A stretch of 64,000 bases of DNA from AP-15 sp036500965 (lineage in GTDB: Bacteria; Pseudomonadota; Alphaproteobacteria; ATCC43930; CGMCC-115725), in NCBI GenBank assembly GCA_036500965.1, contig DASYBC010000090.1, forward strand, positions 1 through 64,000, given 5' to 3'. Shown piece after piece: positions 38,403-47,024 of the stretch. A program made the translations under genes and the position numbers. Numbering within the stretch: the first letter of the stretch is position 1; every line of letters starts with the position of its first letter. Below the pieces are notes generated by a model. It did not search any database. It saw only the letters and a program-made list of their open reading frames with translations, and had not been told where the DNA came from.

Positions 38403-40742
38403 ATGAACCAATACGGCACCGGCCAGCCGGTCCGCCGCGTCGAGGACCGGCGCTTTTTGACCGGCAGCGGCAGCTACGTCGATGATTTGGCGCTGCCGCG
38501 ACAGGCGCATGCCTATATGCTGCGCTCGCCGCACGCGCATGCCCGCATCCGCGGGCTCGACACGACGGCGGCGGCCGCGATGCAGGGGGTGATCGCGGTG
38601 CTGACCGGCGACGATCTGGAGAAGGACGGGCTCGGCCCGATCCCGTGCGTGGCTCCGGCGACCAACCGCGACGGGTCGAGGGCGCCGCTGCCGCCGCACC
38701 CGGCGCTGGCGCGCGAGCGGGTGCGCCATGTCGGCGACACGGTGGCGATCGTGGTGGCCGAAACCCTCGCCGATGCGCGCGACGCGGCCGAAGCAATCGA
38801 GGTCGATTACGAGACCTTGGAGGCCGCGGTCGAGACGGCGCATGCGCTCGATCCAGGGCAGCCGCTGGTGTGGGACGAGGTGCCGGGGAACCTCGCTTTC
38901 GATTGGGGGCTCGGCGACGAGATGGCGGTCGAGCGGGCAATCAGGGCGGCGCGTCATCGGATCGGCCTCGAGCTCGTCAACAACCGCATCGTTGTCAACT
39001 CGATGGAGCCGCGGGGCGCCATCGGCGAGTACGATCCGGGCGAGGATGCCTACACCTTGTGGAGCTCGACCCAAGGCTCGCATTTTCTGCGCGCGCTGTT
39101 GGCCGAGAGCGTATTCAAGGTTCCGGAGAACCGCATCCGCGTCGTCACCCGCGACGTCGGCGGCGGCTTTGGCATGAAGGCGTTTCTCTATCCCGAGCAC
39201 ATTCTGGTGCTGTGGGCGGCGAAGAGGCTTGGCCGGGCAGTCAAATGGCTGCCCGAGCGCTCCGACGCGTTCATGACCGACACCCAGGGCCGCGACAATG
39301 TGACCCGGCTCGAATTGGCGCTCGACGACGAGTTGCGCTTTCTTGGGCTCAAGGTCGAGACGGTCGCCAATATGGGCGCCTATCTGTCGAATTACGCGCC
39401 GGAGATCCCAACCGGCTCGGGCGGGGTCATGTTCAGCGGCGTCTACGCGATCCCGGCGATCCATGTCCAGGTCAAGGGGGTTTTCACCCATACCGTGCCG
39501 GTCGATGCCTATCGCGGCGCCGGGCGGCCGGAGGCGGCCTATGCGATCGAGCGGCTGATCGATGTCGCCGCGCGCCGGCTCGGTGTCGAGCCGCAGGAGC
39601 TGCGCCGGCGCAATTTCATCCGGCCCGAGGCGATGCCGTATGCGACACCGCTCGGCCTCGTCTATGACAGCGGCGATTTCGCCCGCAACATGAAGGACGC
39701 TCTCGTCGCGGCCGATACCGCCGGCTTTGCGGCGCGGCAGGAAAAGGCGCGGGCGTGCGGGCGTTGGCGCGGCATCGGGCACGCCGTCTATATCGAGCAA
39801 TCGGGCATGCCGCCCGACGAGTTCGCCGAGCTGCGCTTCGATCCGAGCGGCACGTTGACGATGCTCTTGGGCACGCAATCCTCGGGCCAGGGGCACCAGA
39901 CCGCCTATGCCCAGCTCGCCGCCGAGCGGCTGGGCCTGTCGCTCGACAAAATTCGCGTGACGCAGGGCGACACCGCGGCGATCTCGTTTGGCCGCGGCAC
40001 CGGCGGCTCGCGCTCGCTGCCGGTCGGCGGCGCCTCGGTCGATGCCGCGGCGCAAAAGCTGATCGCCAAGGGCCGCCGCATCGCGGCGCATTTGCTGGAG
40101 GCGGCCGAGGCGGATGTCGATTTCGCCGACGGCGTCTTCCGCATCGCCGGCACCGACCGCGAGCTCGGCATCGCGGCGGTCGCGCGGGCAGCGTTCGACC
40201 CGACGCAGCTGCCATCCGAAATCGAGCCGGGGTTTGCCGAGAGCGGCCATTTCACCCCGCCGGCGCCGACCTTTCCCAATGGCTGCCATGTCTGCGAGGT
40301 CGAGATCGAGCCCGAGACCGGGCATGTCGATATCGTGCGCTATCTGGTCGTCGATGATTTCGGCACGGTCGTCAACCCGCTGCTGCTGCAGGGCCAGGTG
40401 CAGGGCGGCGTCGCACAAGGGGTGGGGCAGGCGATGCTCGAACGCTGCGTTTACGATGCCGGAACCGGTCAGCTGGTGACCGGCTCCTTTACCGATTACT
40501 GCCTGCCGCGGGCCGAGGATTTACCCCCGATCGAGTTCGCCTACAACGTCGTGCCGTGCCGCACCAATCCGCTCGGGATCAAGGGGGCGGGCGAAGCGGG
40601 CGCGATCGGGGCGCCGCCGGCGCTGGTCAACGCGATTGTCGCGGCACTCGCTCCGCTCGGCGTCGAGCATATCGACATGCCGGTGACGCCCGAGCGGCTG
40701 TGGCTCGTGATCCACGCCGCCGAGCAGCGGGCAGCGGCATGA
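38403..40742 (+). CDS. Xanthine dehydrogenase family molybdopterin-binding subunit
   Basis: A 779-residue large subunit of the xanthine dehydrogenase/CO dehydrogenase superfamily. The N-terminal PVRRVEDRRFLTGSGSYVDD and the Mo-MPT contacts RDVGGGFGMKAFLYPEH, DAYRGAGRPEAAYAIE and QSSGQGHQTAYAQLAAERLG are present, as is the catalytic Glu loop GIKGAGEAGAIGAPPA. The active-site loop is AYRGAGR, not the AYRCSFR loop of form I CO dehydrogenase CoxL, so CO oxidation is not supported. The FAD and 2Fe-2S subunits usually encoded alongside are not in the neighbourhood. GGAGG lies ten bases before the ATG. The stop overlaps the cysQ start (ATGA). Confidence 0.93.
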   Translation: MNQYGTGQPVRRVEDRRFLTGSGSYVDDLALPRQAHAYMLRSPHAHARIRGLDTTAAAAMQGVIAVLTGDDLEKDGLGPIPCVAPATNRDGSRAPLPPHPALARERVRHVGDTVAIVVAETLADARDAAEAIEVDYETLEAAVETAHALDPGQPLVWDEVPGNLAFDWGLGDEMAVERAIRAARHRIGLELVNNRIVVNSMEPRGAIGEYDPGEDAYTLWSSTQGSHFLRALLAESVFKVPENRIRVVTRDVGGGFGMKAFLYPEHILVLWAAKRLGRAVKWLPERSDAFMTDTQGRDNVTRLELALDDELRFLGLKVETVANMGAYLSNYAPEIPTGSGGVMFSGVYAIPAIHVQVKGVFTHTVPVDAYRGAGRPEAAYAIERLIDVAARRLGVEPQELRRRNFIRPEAMPYATPLGLVYDSGDFARNMKDALVAADTAGFAARQEKARACGRWRGIGHAVYIEQSGMPPDEFAELRFDPSGTLTMLLGTQSSGQGHQTAYAQLAAERLGLSLDKIRVTQGDTAAISFGRGTGGSRSLPVGGASVDAAAQKLIAKGRRIAAHLLEAAEADVDFADGVFRIAGTDRELGIAAVARAAFDPTQLPSEIEPGFAESGHFTPPAPTFPNGCHVCEVEIEPETGHVDIVRYLVVDDFGTVVNPLLLQGQVQGGVAQGVGQAMLERCVYDAGTGQLVTGSFTDYCLPRAEDLPPIEFAYNVVPCRTNPLGIKGAGEAGAIGAPPALVNAIVAALAPLGVEHIDMPVTPERLWLVIHAAEQRAAA

Positions 40743-41515
40743 GCGCCGCTCGCGCCGAGCTCCTGGCCACCGCGCGGCGGGCGGCGCTCGCGGCCGGCGA
40801 GGCGATCATGCGCGTCTATGCGCAGGATTTCGACGTGCGCCAGAAGGCCGACAAGACGCCGGTGACCGAGGCCGACCTCGCCGCCGAGCGGATCATCATC
40901 GAGCGGCTCGAAACCGCTTTTCCCGACATCCCGGTTTTTGCCGAGGAATTGGTCGAGGCCGAGGGGCTGCCGCCCTCGGCAGCGCAGTTCTGGGCGGTCG
41001 ACCCGCTCGACGGCACCCGCGAGTTCGTCGCCAAGAACGGCGAGTTCGCAGTGTCGATCGGGCTCATCGAGGACGGAAGGCCGGTGCTCGGCGTATTGCA
41101 CGGGCCGGCGGTCGGGCTGACCTATGCCGCGCACGGGCCGGGGACCGCGACCCGCCAGCGCGGGGACGGTGCCGTCGAGCCGATAGAGGCGCGGATCGCC
41201 GCGGCCGACGGGCTCGTCGTCGTGCACAGCCGCTCGCACGAAAACAGCCGGCGACTCGGCGAATTCCTGCAGGATTACCCGGTCAAGGCGCGGCGCAGCT
41301 GCGGCAGCGCCCTCAAATTCGGCCTGCTCGCGGCCGGCGAAGGCGATCTCTACCCGCGCTTCGGCACGACGATGGAATGGGACACTGCGGCCGGCCAGGC
41401 GATCCTCGAAGCCGCCGGCGGCCGGGTCGAAACCTTCGCCGGCGAACCCTTGCGCTACGGCAAGCCCGGCCTCAAAAACGACGGCTTCATCGCCTGGGGC
41501 CGCCGCAGCGGATGA
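40739..41515 (+). CDS. cysQ: 3'(2'),5'-bisphosphate nucleotidase CysQ-like
   Basis: A 258-residue inositol-monophosphatase superfamily enzyme. KTPVTEADLAAERIIIERL, the metal motif WAVDPLDGTREFVAKNGEF and the C-terminal MEWDTAAGQAILEAAGG (the WDxAAG motif) are all present. CysQ hydrolyses PAP to AMP and keeps sulfate assimilation running; the REF after DPLDGT favours CysQ over inositol monophosphatase. It is coupled to the molybdopterin hydroxylase gene by ATGA, an unexpected partner. No sulfate-assimilation genes are nearby. Confidence 0.9.
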   Translation: MSAARAELLATARRAALAAGEAIMRVYAQDFDVRQKADKTPVTEADLAAERIIIERLETAFPDIPVFAEELVEAEGLPPSAAQFWAVDPLDGTREFVAKNGEFAVSIGLIEDGRPVLGVLHGPAVGLTYAAHGPGTATRQRGDGAVEPIEARIAAADGLVVVHSRSHENSRRLGEFLQDYPVKARRSCGSALKFGLLAAGEGDLYPRFGTTMEWDTAAGQAILEAAGGRVETFAGEPLRYGKPGLKNDGFIAWGRRSG

Positions 41516-41557
41516 AGGCGTTGATTCCGATGCTTCTCGCCATGGCGGACTACGAGC

Positions 41558-42811
41558 TCACAATGGCTGGCCGCGGACGAGGCGGGGGAGGGTGCCGGTG
41601 ATGCCCATCGCGTCGCGCATCAGGAAGCGCTTTAAGGGGGGCATGCGATTGACGGCGGCGAGGCCGAGATCGCGGGCGAGGCGCAGCGGGGGGATCGTGT
41701 TCGAGAACAGGCGGTTGAGGCCGTCGGTCACGGCGGCGAGCAGCACGGTGTCGAGCCGCCGCCACTCCTGGTAGCGGCGGAGCGGCGCATCGTCGCCGAT
41801 GTCGAGCCCGAGACGGCGCTGGTCGATGACGATCTCGGCGAGAGCGGCCACGTCGCGGATGCCGAGGTTGAGCCCTTGCCCGGCGATCGGGTGGATCAGA
41901 TGGGCCGCCTCGCCAACCAGCGCCAGCCGGCGATCAACATAGCGCTCGGCCAGTATCAGCCCGACCGGGTAGGACCAGCGCGGGCCGACCGGCTCGACGG
42001 ACCCTAGAAAATCGCCAAAGCGCGCCGCCAACTCGGCGGCAAACTCGCGGTCCGAGAGCGCCATCAGCCGGGGCGCCAGCGCCGCGCGCTCGGTCCATAC
42101 GATCGACGAGCGCCCTCTCGGCGCAAGTGGGGCCAGCGCCGGCGCAGGATCATCGGTCATCGGCAGGATCGCGAACGGGCCGGCCGGCAGAAAATGCTCG
42201 ACCGCGATACCGAGATGCGGCCGTTCGTGCCGCACGGTGGCGACGATCGCGGTCTGCTCGTAAAGCCACTCGACGGTGCGGATGCCGACGGCCCGGCGCA
42301 ATGGCGAGGCGGCACCGTCGGCGGCGGCAACAAGCCGGACGGTCAGCCGCCGCCCATCCGACAGCGCGACCTCGGCGGCATCGGCCGTAGCGCGGGCCGA
42401 GTCCACGGTCATCGGGGCGAAAAAGGAGAGGGTCGGCAGCGAGCGCGCGTGCTCGACCAAGGCGCGGCGCAGCACCCGGTTCTCGACGATCCAGCCGAGC
42501 GGCGCATCCGTTCCCAATTCGCGATGGTCATAATGCAGGAACAGCGGCGCGTTGTCGTCGGCGACCCGGATCTCGAGGATCGGCTCGGCCTCGGCGGCAA
42601 TCCGGGGCCACAATTCGAGCGCCTCCAGCACCTGCTGCGAGCCATAGGCAATGGCCGAGCTGCGCCCGTCGAAACCCTGGTCGAGCATTGCCGCCGGGTC
42701 CAGCCGGTCGACGACCGCGACGGCGAGCCCGGCCCCGGCGCCGGCGATGCCGAGCAAGAGCCCGTTCAACCCGCCGCCGGCGACCAACAGCTCGAAATCA
42801 TCCGCGGCCAT
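41558..42811 (-). CDS. UbiH/UbiF/COQ6-type FAD-dependent hydroxylase
   Basis: A 417-residue flavoprotein monooxygenase. The FAD fold LLVAGGGLNGLLLGIAGAGA starts it; GRSSAIAYGSQQVLEALELW is the UbiH/COQ6 signature; DGAASPLRRAVGI is the DG motif and VGEAAHLIHPIAGQGLNLGI is the GD-type FAD motif near the C-terminus. Such enzymes hydroxylate the ubiquinone ring at C1, C5 or C6, and alphaproteobacterial versions (UbiL, UbiM and others) cannot be told apart by eye. It lies 15 bases after a HdeA-like lipoprotein gene on the same strand. Confidence 0.93.
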   Translation of the reverse strand: MAADDFELLVAGGGLNGLLLGIAGAGAGLAVAVVDRLDPAAMLDQGFDGRSSAIAYGSQQVLEALELWPRIAAEAEPILEIRVADDNAPLFLHYDHRELGTDAPLGWIVENRVLRRALVEHARSLPTLSFFAPMTVDSARATADAAEVALSDGRRLTVRLVAAADGAASPLRRAVGIRTVEWLYEQTAIVATVRHERPHLGIAVEHFLPAGPFAILPMTDDPAPALAPLAPRGRSSIVWTERAALAPRLMALSDREFAAELAARFGDFLGSVEPVGPRWSYPVGLILAERYVDRRLALVGEAAHLIHPIAGQGLNLGIRDVAALAEIVIDQRRLGLDIGDDAPLRRYQEWRRLDTVLLAAVTDGLNRLFSNTIPPLRLARDLGLAAVNRMPPLKRFLMRDAMGITGTLPRLVRGQPL

Positions 42812-42826
42812 GCGTCCTTCGCCGGC

Positions 42827-43237
42827 TCAGCTCGCTTCCGGCGCCGGGCGCAGCGCCTCGCGGAAGGCCTGCGGCACGGTCAGGCCCGGCCGCGCTTCGC
42901 ATTGCTGCATAACCTTGGCGATGTTGCCGCTGATCCGGCTGACATCGATGACCCGGATGCCCGCCTTGGCCGCCAGATAGCCGTAGTAGAACATTGCCGC
43001 CGAGGCGCGGTCCGCGTCGGACGCCCTGAGCAGGTCCGAGCAGCGGACCCGCTCGACATCCCAGAGATGGGGGGCGAGTTGCGCTTCGGACGGCGGCATT
43101 GGCGGCGGCGCGGCTGCTTGCGGCGGCGGCGCGGAAGGTGGTGCAGCGGCCATCGTCGCGGGAGCTGGCGGGGGTCCCGGCTCGGCGCAGGCGGCGAGGC
43201 ACAGCATCAGCAGCGCCGGCCATATCAGCTGTCTCAT
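42827..43237 (-). CDS. HdeA-like lipoprotein
   Basis: A 136-residue protein. The N-terminus is a lipoprotein signal with lipobox LAAC (LMLCLAACAEPG, Cys17). A long Pro/Ala-rich linker (about 20-52) follows, then a small helical domain with two cysteines (RCSDLLRASDADRASAAMFY and VMQQCEARPGLTVPQAF). The Cys spacing and helix pattern look like HdeA/HdeB acid-stress chaperones. A role as a membrane-tethered periplasmic chaperone is inferred. Gene order on the minus strand is glycine-zipper gene, this gene, ubiH-like. Confidence 0.75.
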   Translation of the reverse strand: MRQLIWPALLMLCLAACAEPGPPPAPATMAAAPPSAPPPQAAAPPPMPPSEAQLAPHLWDVERVRCSDLLRASDADRASAAMFYYGYLAAKAGIRVIDVSRISGNIAKVMQQCEARPGLTVPQAFREALRPAPEAS

Positions 43238-43288
43238 TGCTCCCCCTTCGCCAACGGTCGCCGCGGCTGCCCAACGGTGCTCGCTATT

Positions 43289-43600
43289 TCAGTAGCAGGC
43301 GCCGGAGCTGCGCGCCGCCCCGCGACGGGCGGCACCAGCGATCCCGCCGATCGCGGCGCCGATCGCCGCACCGCGCCCGGCATTGCCGCCGATCGCCCCG
43401 AACAAAGCGCCGCCGGCGGCGCCGCGCGCCGCCCCGGCAAACGGCCCCGGCGTTACCGCCTGGCAGGGCGGCGGGCCATAGCCCGGCGGCGCACTGTAAT
43501 AGCCCGGCGGCGGATAACGGTAGTATTGGGCGGACGCGGTGCCCGGCAAGCCCGCAGCAACCCAGGCCGCGCCACACAGCGCGAGAATGAAGCGAGCCAT
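43289..43600 (-). CDS. Glycine-zipper (YMGG-like) secreted protein
   Basis: A 103-residue protein with a signal peptide (LALCGAAWVAAGLPGTASA), a Tyr/Pro-rich segment (YYRYPPPGYYSAPPGYGPPP) and a glycine-zipper helix region (GAARGAAGGALFGAIGGNAG then GAAIGAAIGGIAGAA). Glycine-zipper proteins of this type occur in the cell envelope; their functions are mostly unknown. It lies 51 bases upstream of the HdeA-like gene and divergent from ftsK. No Cys follows the signal, so it is not a lipoprotein. Confidence 0.82.
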   Translation of the reverse strand: MARFILALCGAAWVAAGLPGTASAQYYRYPPPGYYSAPPGYGPPPCQAVTPGPFAGAARGAAGGALFGAIGGNAGRGAAIGAAIGGIAGAARRGAARSSGACY

Positions 43601-43804
43601 CCTTCGACACCGCGCAATTGCCAGGAGACGATCGTCTTCGCCGTAAGCCTATCGAAGGCGGTTTGCGCTGGCAACCGCAGCTACGGGATAAAAGCCGCTG
43701 GCGCTTGTCAACAGGCCGGTTAGTCTGGTGATGGCCTTTACGCGGATGGGGCGCATGGGCTAGGGGGAGAGCGCGGATTTCGAAGGCCGCGCAACGGGGG
43801 ACGC

Positions 43805-46225
43805 ATGGCCAGATCGATCGGATTTCCCGCGGGTGCTGACGAGCGCCGGGTGGGCGGCTGGGCCGAGGCTTTGGCGGCGTTGAAGCGCTGTCTGCTCGAG
43901 ACCTTGGGCTTTGGCCTGTTGCTGGCCGCGCTCGTGATCGCCGCGGCGCTGGTTTCCTACAACCCCGCGGACCCCTCGCTCGACACCGCGGCCGATTCGG
44001 CGGCACGCAATTTTCTCGGACGCGATGGGGCGGTGCTCGCCGACCTGTTGCGCCAATGCCTAGGGCTGGCCGCCTACGTGATCCCGTTCGTGCTGCTTGG
44101 CTGGTCGCTGCGCCTCGTGTTGGGACGCCCGCTGACGCGATTGTGGCTCAAGCTTGGGCTGCTTCCGGTCGCCCTGACGATGGCGGCGCTGGCCTTGTCG
44201 GTCCTTGATCACGGGACGCCCTCCCACGCGGTCGATTGCGGCGGCACGGTCGGCTGGGCGATGCACCGATTGTTGACCCTGGTCGGGCTCGGCCCGGCGG
44301 CACTGCCGGTCGCGATGGCGGCGGCGGCCGGGCTCGGCCTGTTGCTGCTGATCATTCTCGGCCTGTCGTGGCGCGATTGGCGCGATCTCGGCTCCGGTGC
44401 CGGCAGCGGCGTCGGCCGTCTCGCCTTGCTCTCGGGGCACGGCGCGGTGGTGATGACCGGTTTTGGCGGCAATCTGCTGCGGCGCTGGTGGCGGGCGCGG
44501 TCCGGCCGCCCGGACGCGGCGGCGGCGAACGGCGCAACGGCGCGATCTGTCGTGAAGCCGATGCCGCAGCGGCGCGAGCCGCGGCTCGACGGTGCGGCGG
44601 CGCCCGGCGACCCAGGCAGCGATCGCGACCGCCCGGTTCGGCTCGTCGCCTCGCAGGTCAAGCCGGCGGGGCCGGGCAAGCGCGGCGAGGAGGAGCGCCA
44701 GCCGCGGCTCGATCTGGTGCCGGACGAAGCGCCAGTGCTGCCGTCGCTTGAATTGTTGAGCCGGCCGCCGGCGGTCAAGACCGCCGCGATCGACGAAGAG
44801 GCGCTCGAGAAGAACGCCCGCATGCTTGAGACCGTGCTCGAGGATTACGGCGTGCGCGGCCAGATCACGCAGGTCCGCCCCGGCCCGGTGGTGACGCTCT
44901 ACGAGCTCGAGCCGGCTCCCGGGATCAAGGCGTCGCGGATCATCGGGCTCGCCGACGACATCGCCCGCTCGATGAGCGCCATCTCGGTGCGCGTCGCGGT
45001 GGTGCCGGGGCGAACCGTGATCGGCATCGAACTGCCGAACCGCAAGGCCGAGACCGTGTTTCTGCGCGAGCTGCTCGATTCGCCGGTCTACGAAAAGCAC
45101 CCCGGCCGCCTCTCGTTGATCCTCGGCAAGGACATTTCCGGCGAGCCGGTGCTGGCCGACCTTGCCAAGATGCCGCACCTGCTGATCGCCGGCACGACCG
45201 GGTCGGGCAAGTCGGTCGGCATCAACACAATGATCCTGTCGATCCTCTACCGGATGCCGCCCGACCGCTGCAAATTCATCATGGTCGATCCGAAGATGCT
45301 GGAATTGTCGGTCTATGACGGCATCCCGCACCTCTTGGCCCCGGTCGTCACCGAGCCAAAAAAGGCGGTGCTCGCGCTCAAATGGGTCGTGCGCGAAATG
45401 GAGACCCGCTATCGCAAGATGTCGAAATTGGGCGTGCGCAATATCGACGGCTTCAACGCCCGGCTCGCCGAGGCCGCGGCCAAAGGCGAAAGTCTGATCC
45501 GCAAGGTGCAGACCGGCTTCGACGACGAGACCGGCGAGCCGATTTTCGAGCCGCAGCCCTTCGACACCAGCGAATTGCCGCTGATCATCGTCGTCGTCGA
45601 CGAGATGGCCGATCTGATGCTGGTCGCCGGCAGGGACATCGAGGCGGCAATCCAGCGCCTGGCGCAGATGGCGCGCGCCGCCGGCATCCATATCATCATG
45701 GCCACCCAGCGCCCGTCGGTCGATGTGATCACCGGCACGATCAAGGCCAATTTCCCGACCCGCATCAGCTTTCAGGTCACGTCCAAGATCGACAGCCGCA
45801 CGATTCTCGGCGAGGGCGGCGCCGAGCAGCTCCTGGGCCGCGGCGACATGCTCTATATGGCGGGCGGCGGCCGGGTCACCCGGGTGCACGGGCCGTTTGT
45901 CTCCGACGAGGAGGTCGAGCGCGTCGTCTCGTTCCTGAAGGCGCGCGGCGAGCCCGACTACATCGACGAGATCACCGAGGATGACGACACGCCGTTCGGC
46001 GCGCTCTCCGGCGAGGACGACGCCCAATCGGGCGACACGCTCTATCAGCAGGCGGTGGCCGTGGTCTGTCGTGAGCGCAAGGCCTCGACCAGCTTTGTCC
46101 AGCGCCACCTGCAGATCGGCTACAACCGCGCCGCGCGGATCATCGAGCGGATGGAGGCCGAGGGCGTGGTCAGCGCCGCCAACCATGTCGGCAAACGCGA
46201 GGTCCTGGCCCGCGGCGGCGATTGA
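43805..46225 (+). CDS. ftsK: DNA translocase FtsK
   Basis: An 806-residue FtsK. The N-terminal region has four hydrophobic helices between residues about 30 and 195, then a short disordered linker. The motor has Walker A AGTTGSGKS at 462-470, MVDPKMLELSVYDGIPHLL and Walker B LIIVVVDEMADLM. TQRPSVDVITGTIKANFPTR follows. The C-terminal gamma winged-helix (LYQQAVAVVCRERKASTSFV to AANHVGKREVL) recognises the chromosome orientation (KOPS) and activates XerCD. It pumps DNA at the septum during division. Start ATG 43805; lolA follows about 80 bases after the stop. Confidence 0.97.
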   Translation: MARSIGFPAGADERRVGGWAEALAALKRCLLETLGFGLLLAALVIAAALVSYNPADPSLDTAADSAARNFLGRDGAVLADLLRQCLGLAAYVIPFVLLGWSLRLVLGRPLTRLWLKLGLLPVALTMAALALSVLDHGTPSHAVDCGGTVGWAMHRLLTLVGLGPAALPVAMAAAAGLGLLLLIILGLSWRDWRDLGSGAGSGVGRLALLSGHGAVVMTGFGGNLLRRWWRARSGRPDAAAANGATARSVVKPMPQRREPRLDGAAAPGDPGSDRDRPVRLVASQVKPAGPGKRGEEERQPRLDLVPDEAPVLPSLELLSRPPAVKTAAIDEEALEKNARMLETVLEDYGVRGQITQVRPGPVVTLYELEPAPGIKASRIIGLADDIARSMSAISVRVAVVPGRTVIGIELPNRKAETVFLRELLDSPVYEKHPGRLSLILGKDISGEPVLADLAKMPHLLIAGTTGSGKSVGINTMILSILYRMPPDRCKFIMVDPKMLELSVYDGIPHLLAPVVTEPKKAVLALKWVVREMETRYRKMSKLGVRNIDGFNARLAEAAAKGESLIRKVQTGFDDETGEPIFEPQPFDTSELPLIIVVVDEMADLMLVAGRDIEAAIQRLAQMARAAGIHIIMATQRPSVDVITGTIKANFPTRISFQVTSKIDSRTILGEGGAEQLLGRGDMLYMAGGGRVTRVHGPFVSDEEVERVVSFLKARGEPDYIDEITEDDDTPFGALSGEDDAQSGDTLYQQAVAVVCRERKASTSFVQRHLQIGYNRAARIIERMEAEGVVSAANHVGKREVLARGGD

Positions 46226-46305
46226 GCGCAATTGAACGCGGCAGCAACCGGCCTCATGTTCCCGGCAGCCTTCATAGATGCGGGTTGCAGCCGGGGCCGA
46301 ATGGC

Positions 46306-47013
46306 ATGGACGGGATAGCAAGATGCCGGGTGCCGGCGGGATTGCGGCGCGGGAGTCGCGGCTTTGGCCGCTCGGCGCTGATGGCCGTCGGCGTGGCCCT
46401 GGCGCTGCTCGCGGCGCCTGGCCCCTCGCGGGCCGATGCGCCGCCGCAGCTGGCCGTGTCGAGCGCACAGGACCAGGCGGATCTGCAACGCGTCGCCGAG
46501 TATCTGAACAGCATCGGCACGATGACGGCGCGCTTTCACCAGCACACGGCCAATGGCGGCACCGCCGCGGGCTGGCTGTGGATGGAGCGGCCTGGCCGGA
46601 TGCGCTTCCAATACGACCCGCCGACGCCGATCTTGCTGATCGCCGACCGGTTCTACGTTTATTACATCGACACTCAGCTGTCCCAGATGTCGGAAGTGGG
46701 GCTGAAATTCACCCCCGCCTGGTTTCTGCTGCGAGTTCCCGTCAGCTTTGACGACCTTACCGTCACCCGCTTCGAGCGTGGCAACAATTTGCTGCGCATT
46801 ACTGTCGTCGATCCCAAGGCGCCGGACAATGGCAGCCTGACGATGACGTTCACCGACCAGCCGTTGGCGCTGCTCTCGTGGACGATCGTCGATCAGCAGC
46901 GTCACGTCACCACCGTGTCATTGTCGCAAGAACAATTCGGTATGGCGCTCGACCCCAACCTCTTTGTATACCGAAACCCGTACAGCTCGACCCAACGATA
47001 TAACGATAATTGA
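46306..47013 (+). CDS. lolA: Outer-membrane lipoprotein carrier protein LolA
   Basis: A 235-residue periplasmic lipoprotein chaperone. An N-terminal signal peptide (SALMAVGVALALLAAPGPSRA) is followed by the LolA fold: LQRVAEYLNSIGTMTARFHQ, GWLWMERPGRMRFQYDPPTP and LLIADRFYVYYIDTQLSQMS. The family's hydrophobic cavity motifs match. The frame is open from 46222, overlapping ftsK; ATG at 46306 is used here, and 46381 would give a shorter signal peptide. ftsK-lolA adjacency is frequent in alphaproteobacteria. The stop overlaps a possible TTG of the next gene. Confidence 0.93.
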   Translation: MDGIARCRVPAGLRRGSRGFGRSALMAVGVALALLAAPGPSRADAPPQLAVSSAQDQADLQRVAEYLNSIGTMTARFHQHTANGGTAAGWLWMERPGRMRFQYDPPTPILLIADRFYVYYIDTQLSQMSEVGLKFTPAWFLLRVPVSFDDLTVTRFERGNNLLRITVVDPKAPDNGSLTMTFTDQPLALLSWTIVDQQRHVTTVSLSQEQFGMALDPNLFVYRNPYSSTQRYNDN

Positions 47014-47024
47014 GCCCGCGCCCG

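Noticed and set aside
38169..40418. 749-codon minus-strand open frame opposite the molybdopterin enzyme
   Set aside because: Same reason: antisense shadow of a conserved gene, no motifs.
38403..40742. Aerobic CO dehydrogenase large subunit (CoxL)
   Set aside because: The active-site loop reads AYRGAGRPE rather than AYRCSFR, and coxM/coxS are not adjacent, so a CO dehydrogenase call is not supported.
44060..46468. 802-codon minus-strand open frame opposite ftsK
   Set aside because: The plus strand encodes FtsK with all motifs; the antisense frame has no recognisable domain and results from GC-skewed third positions.
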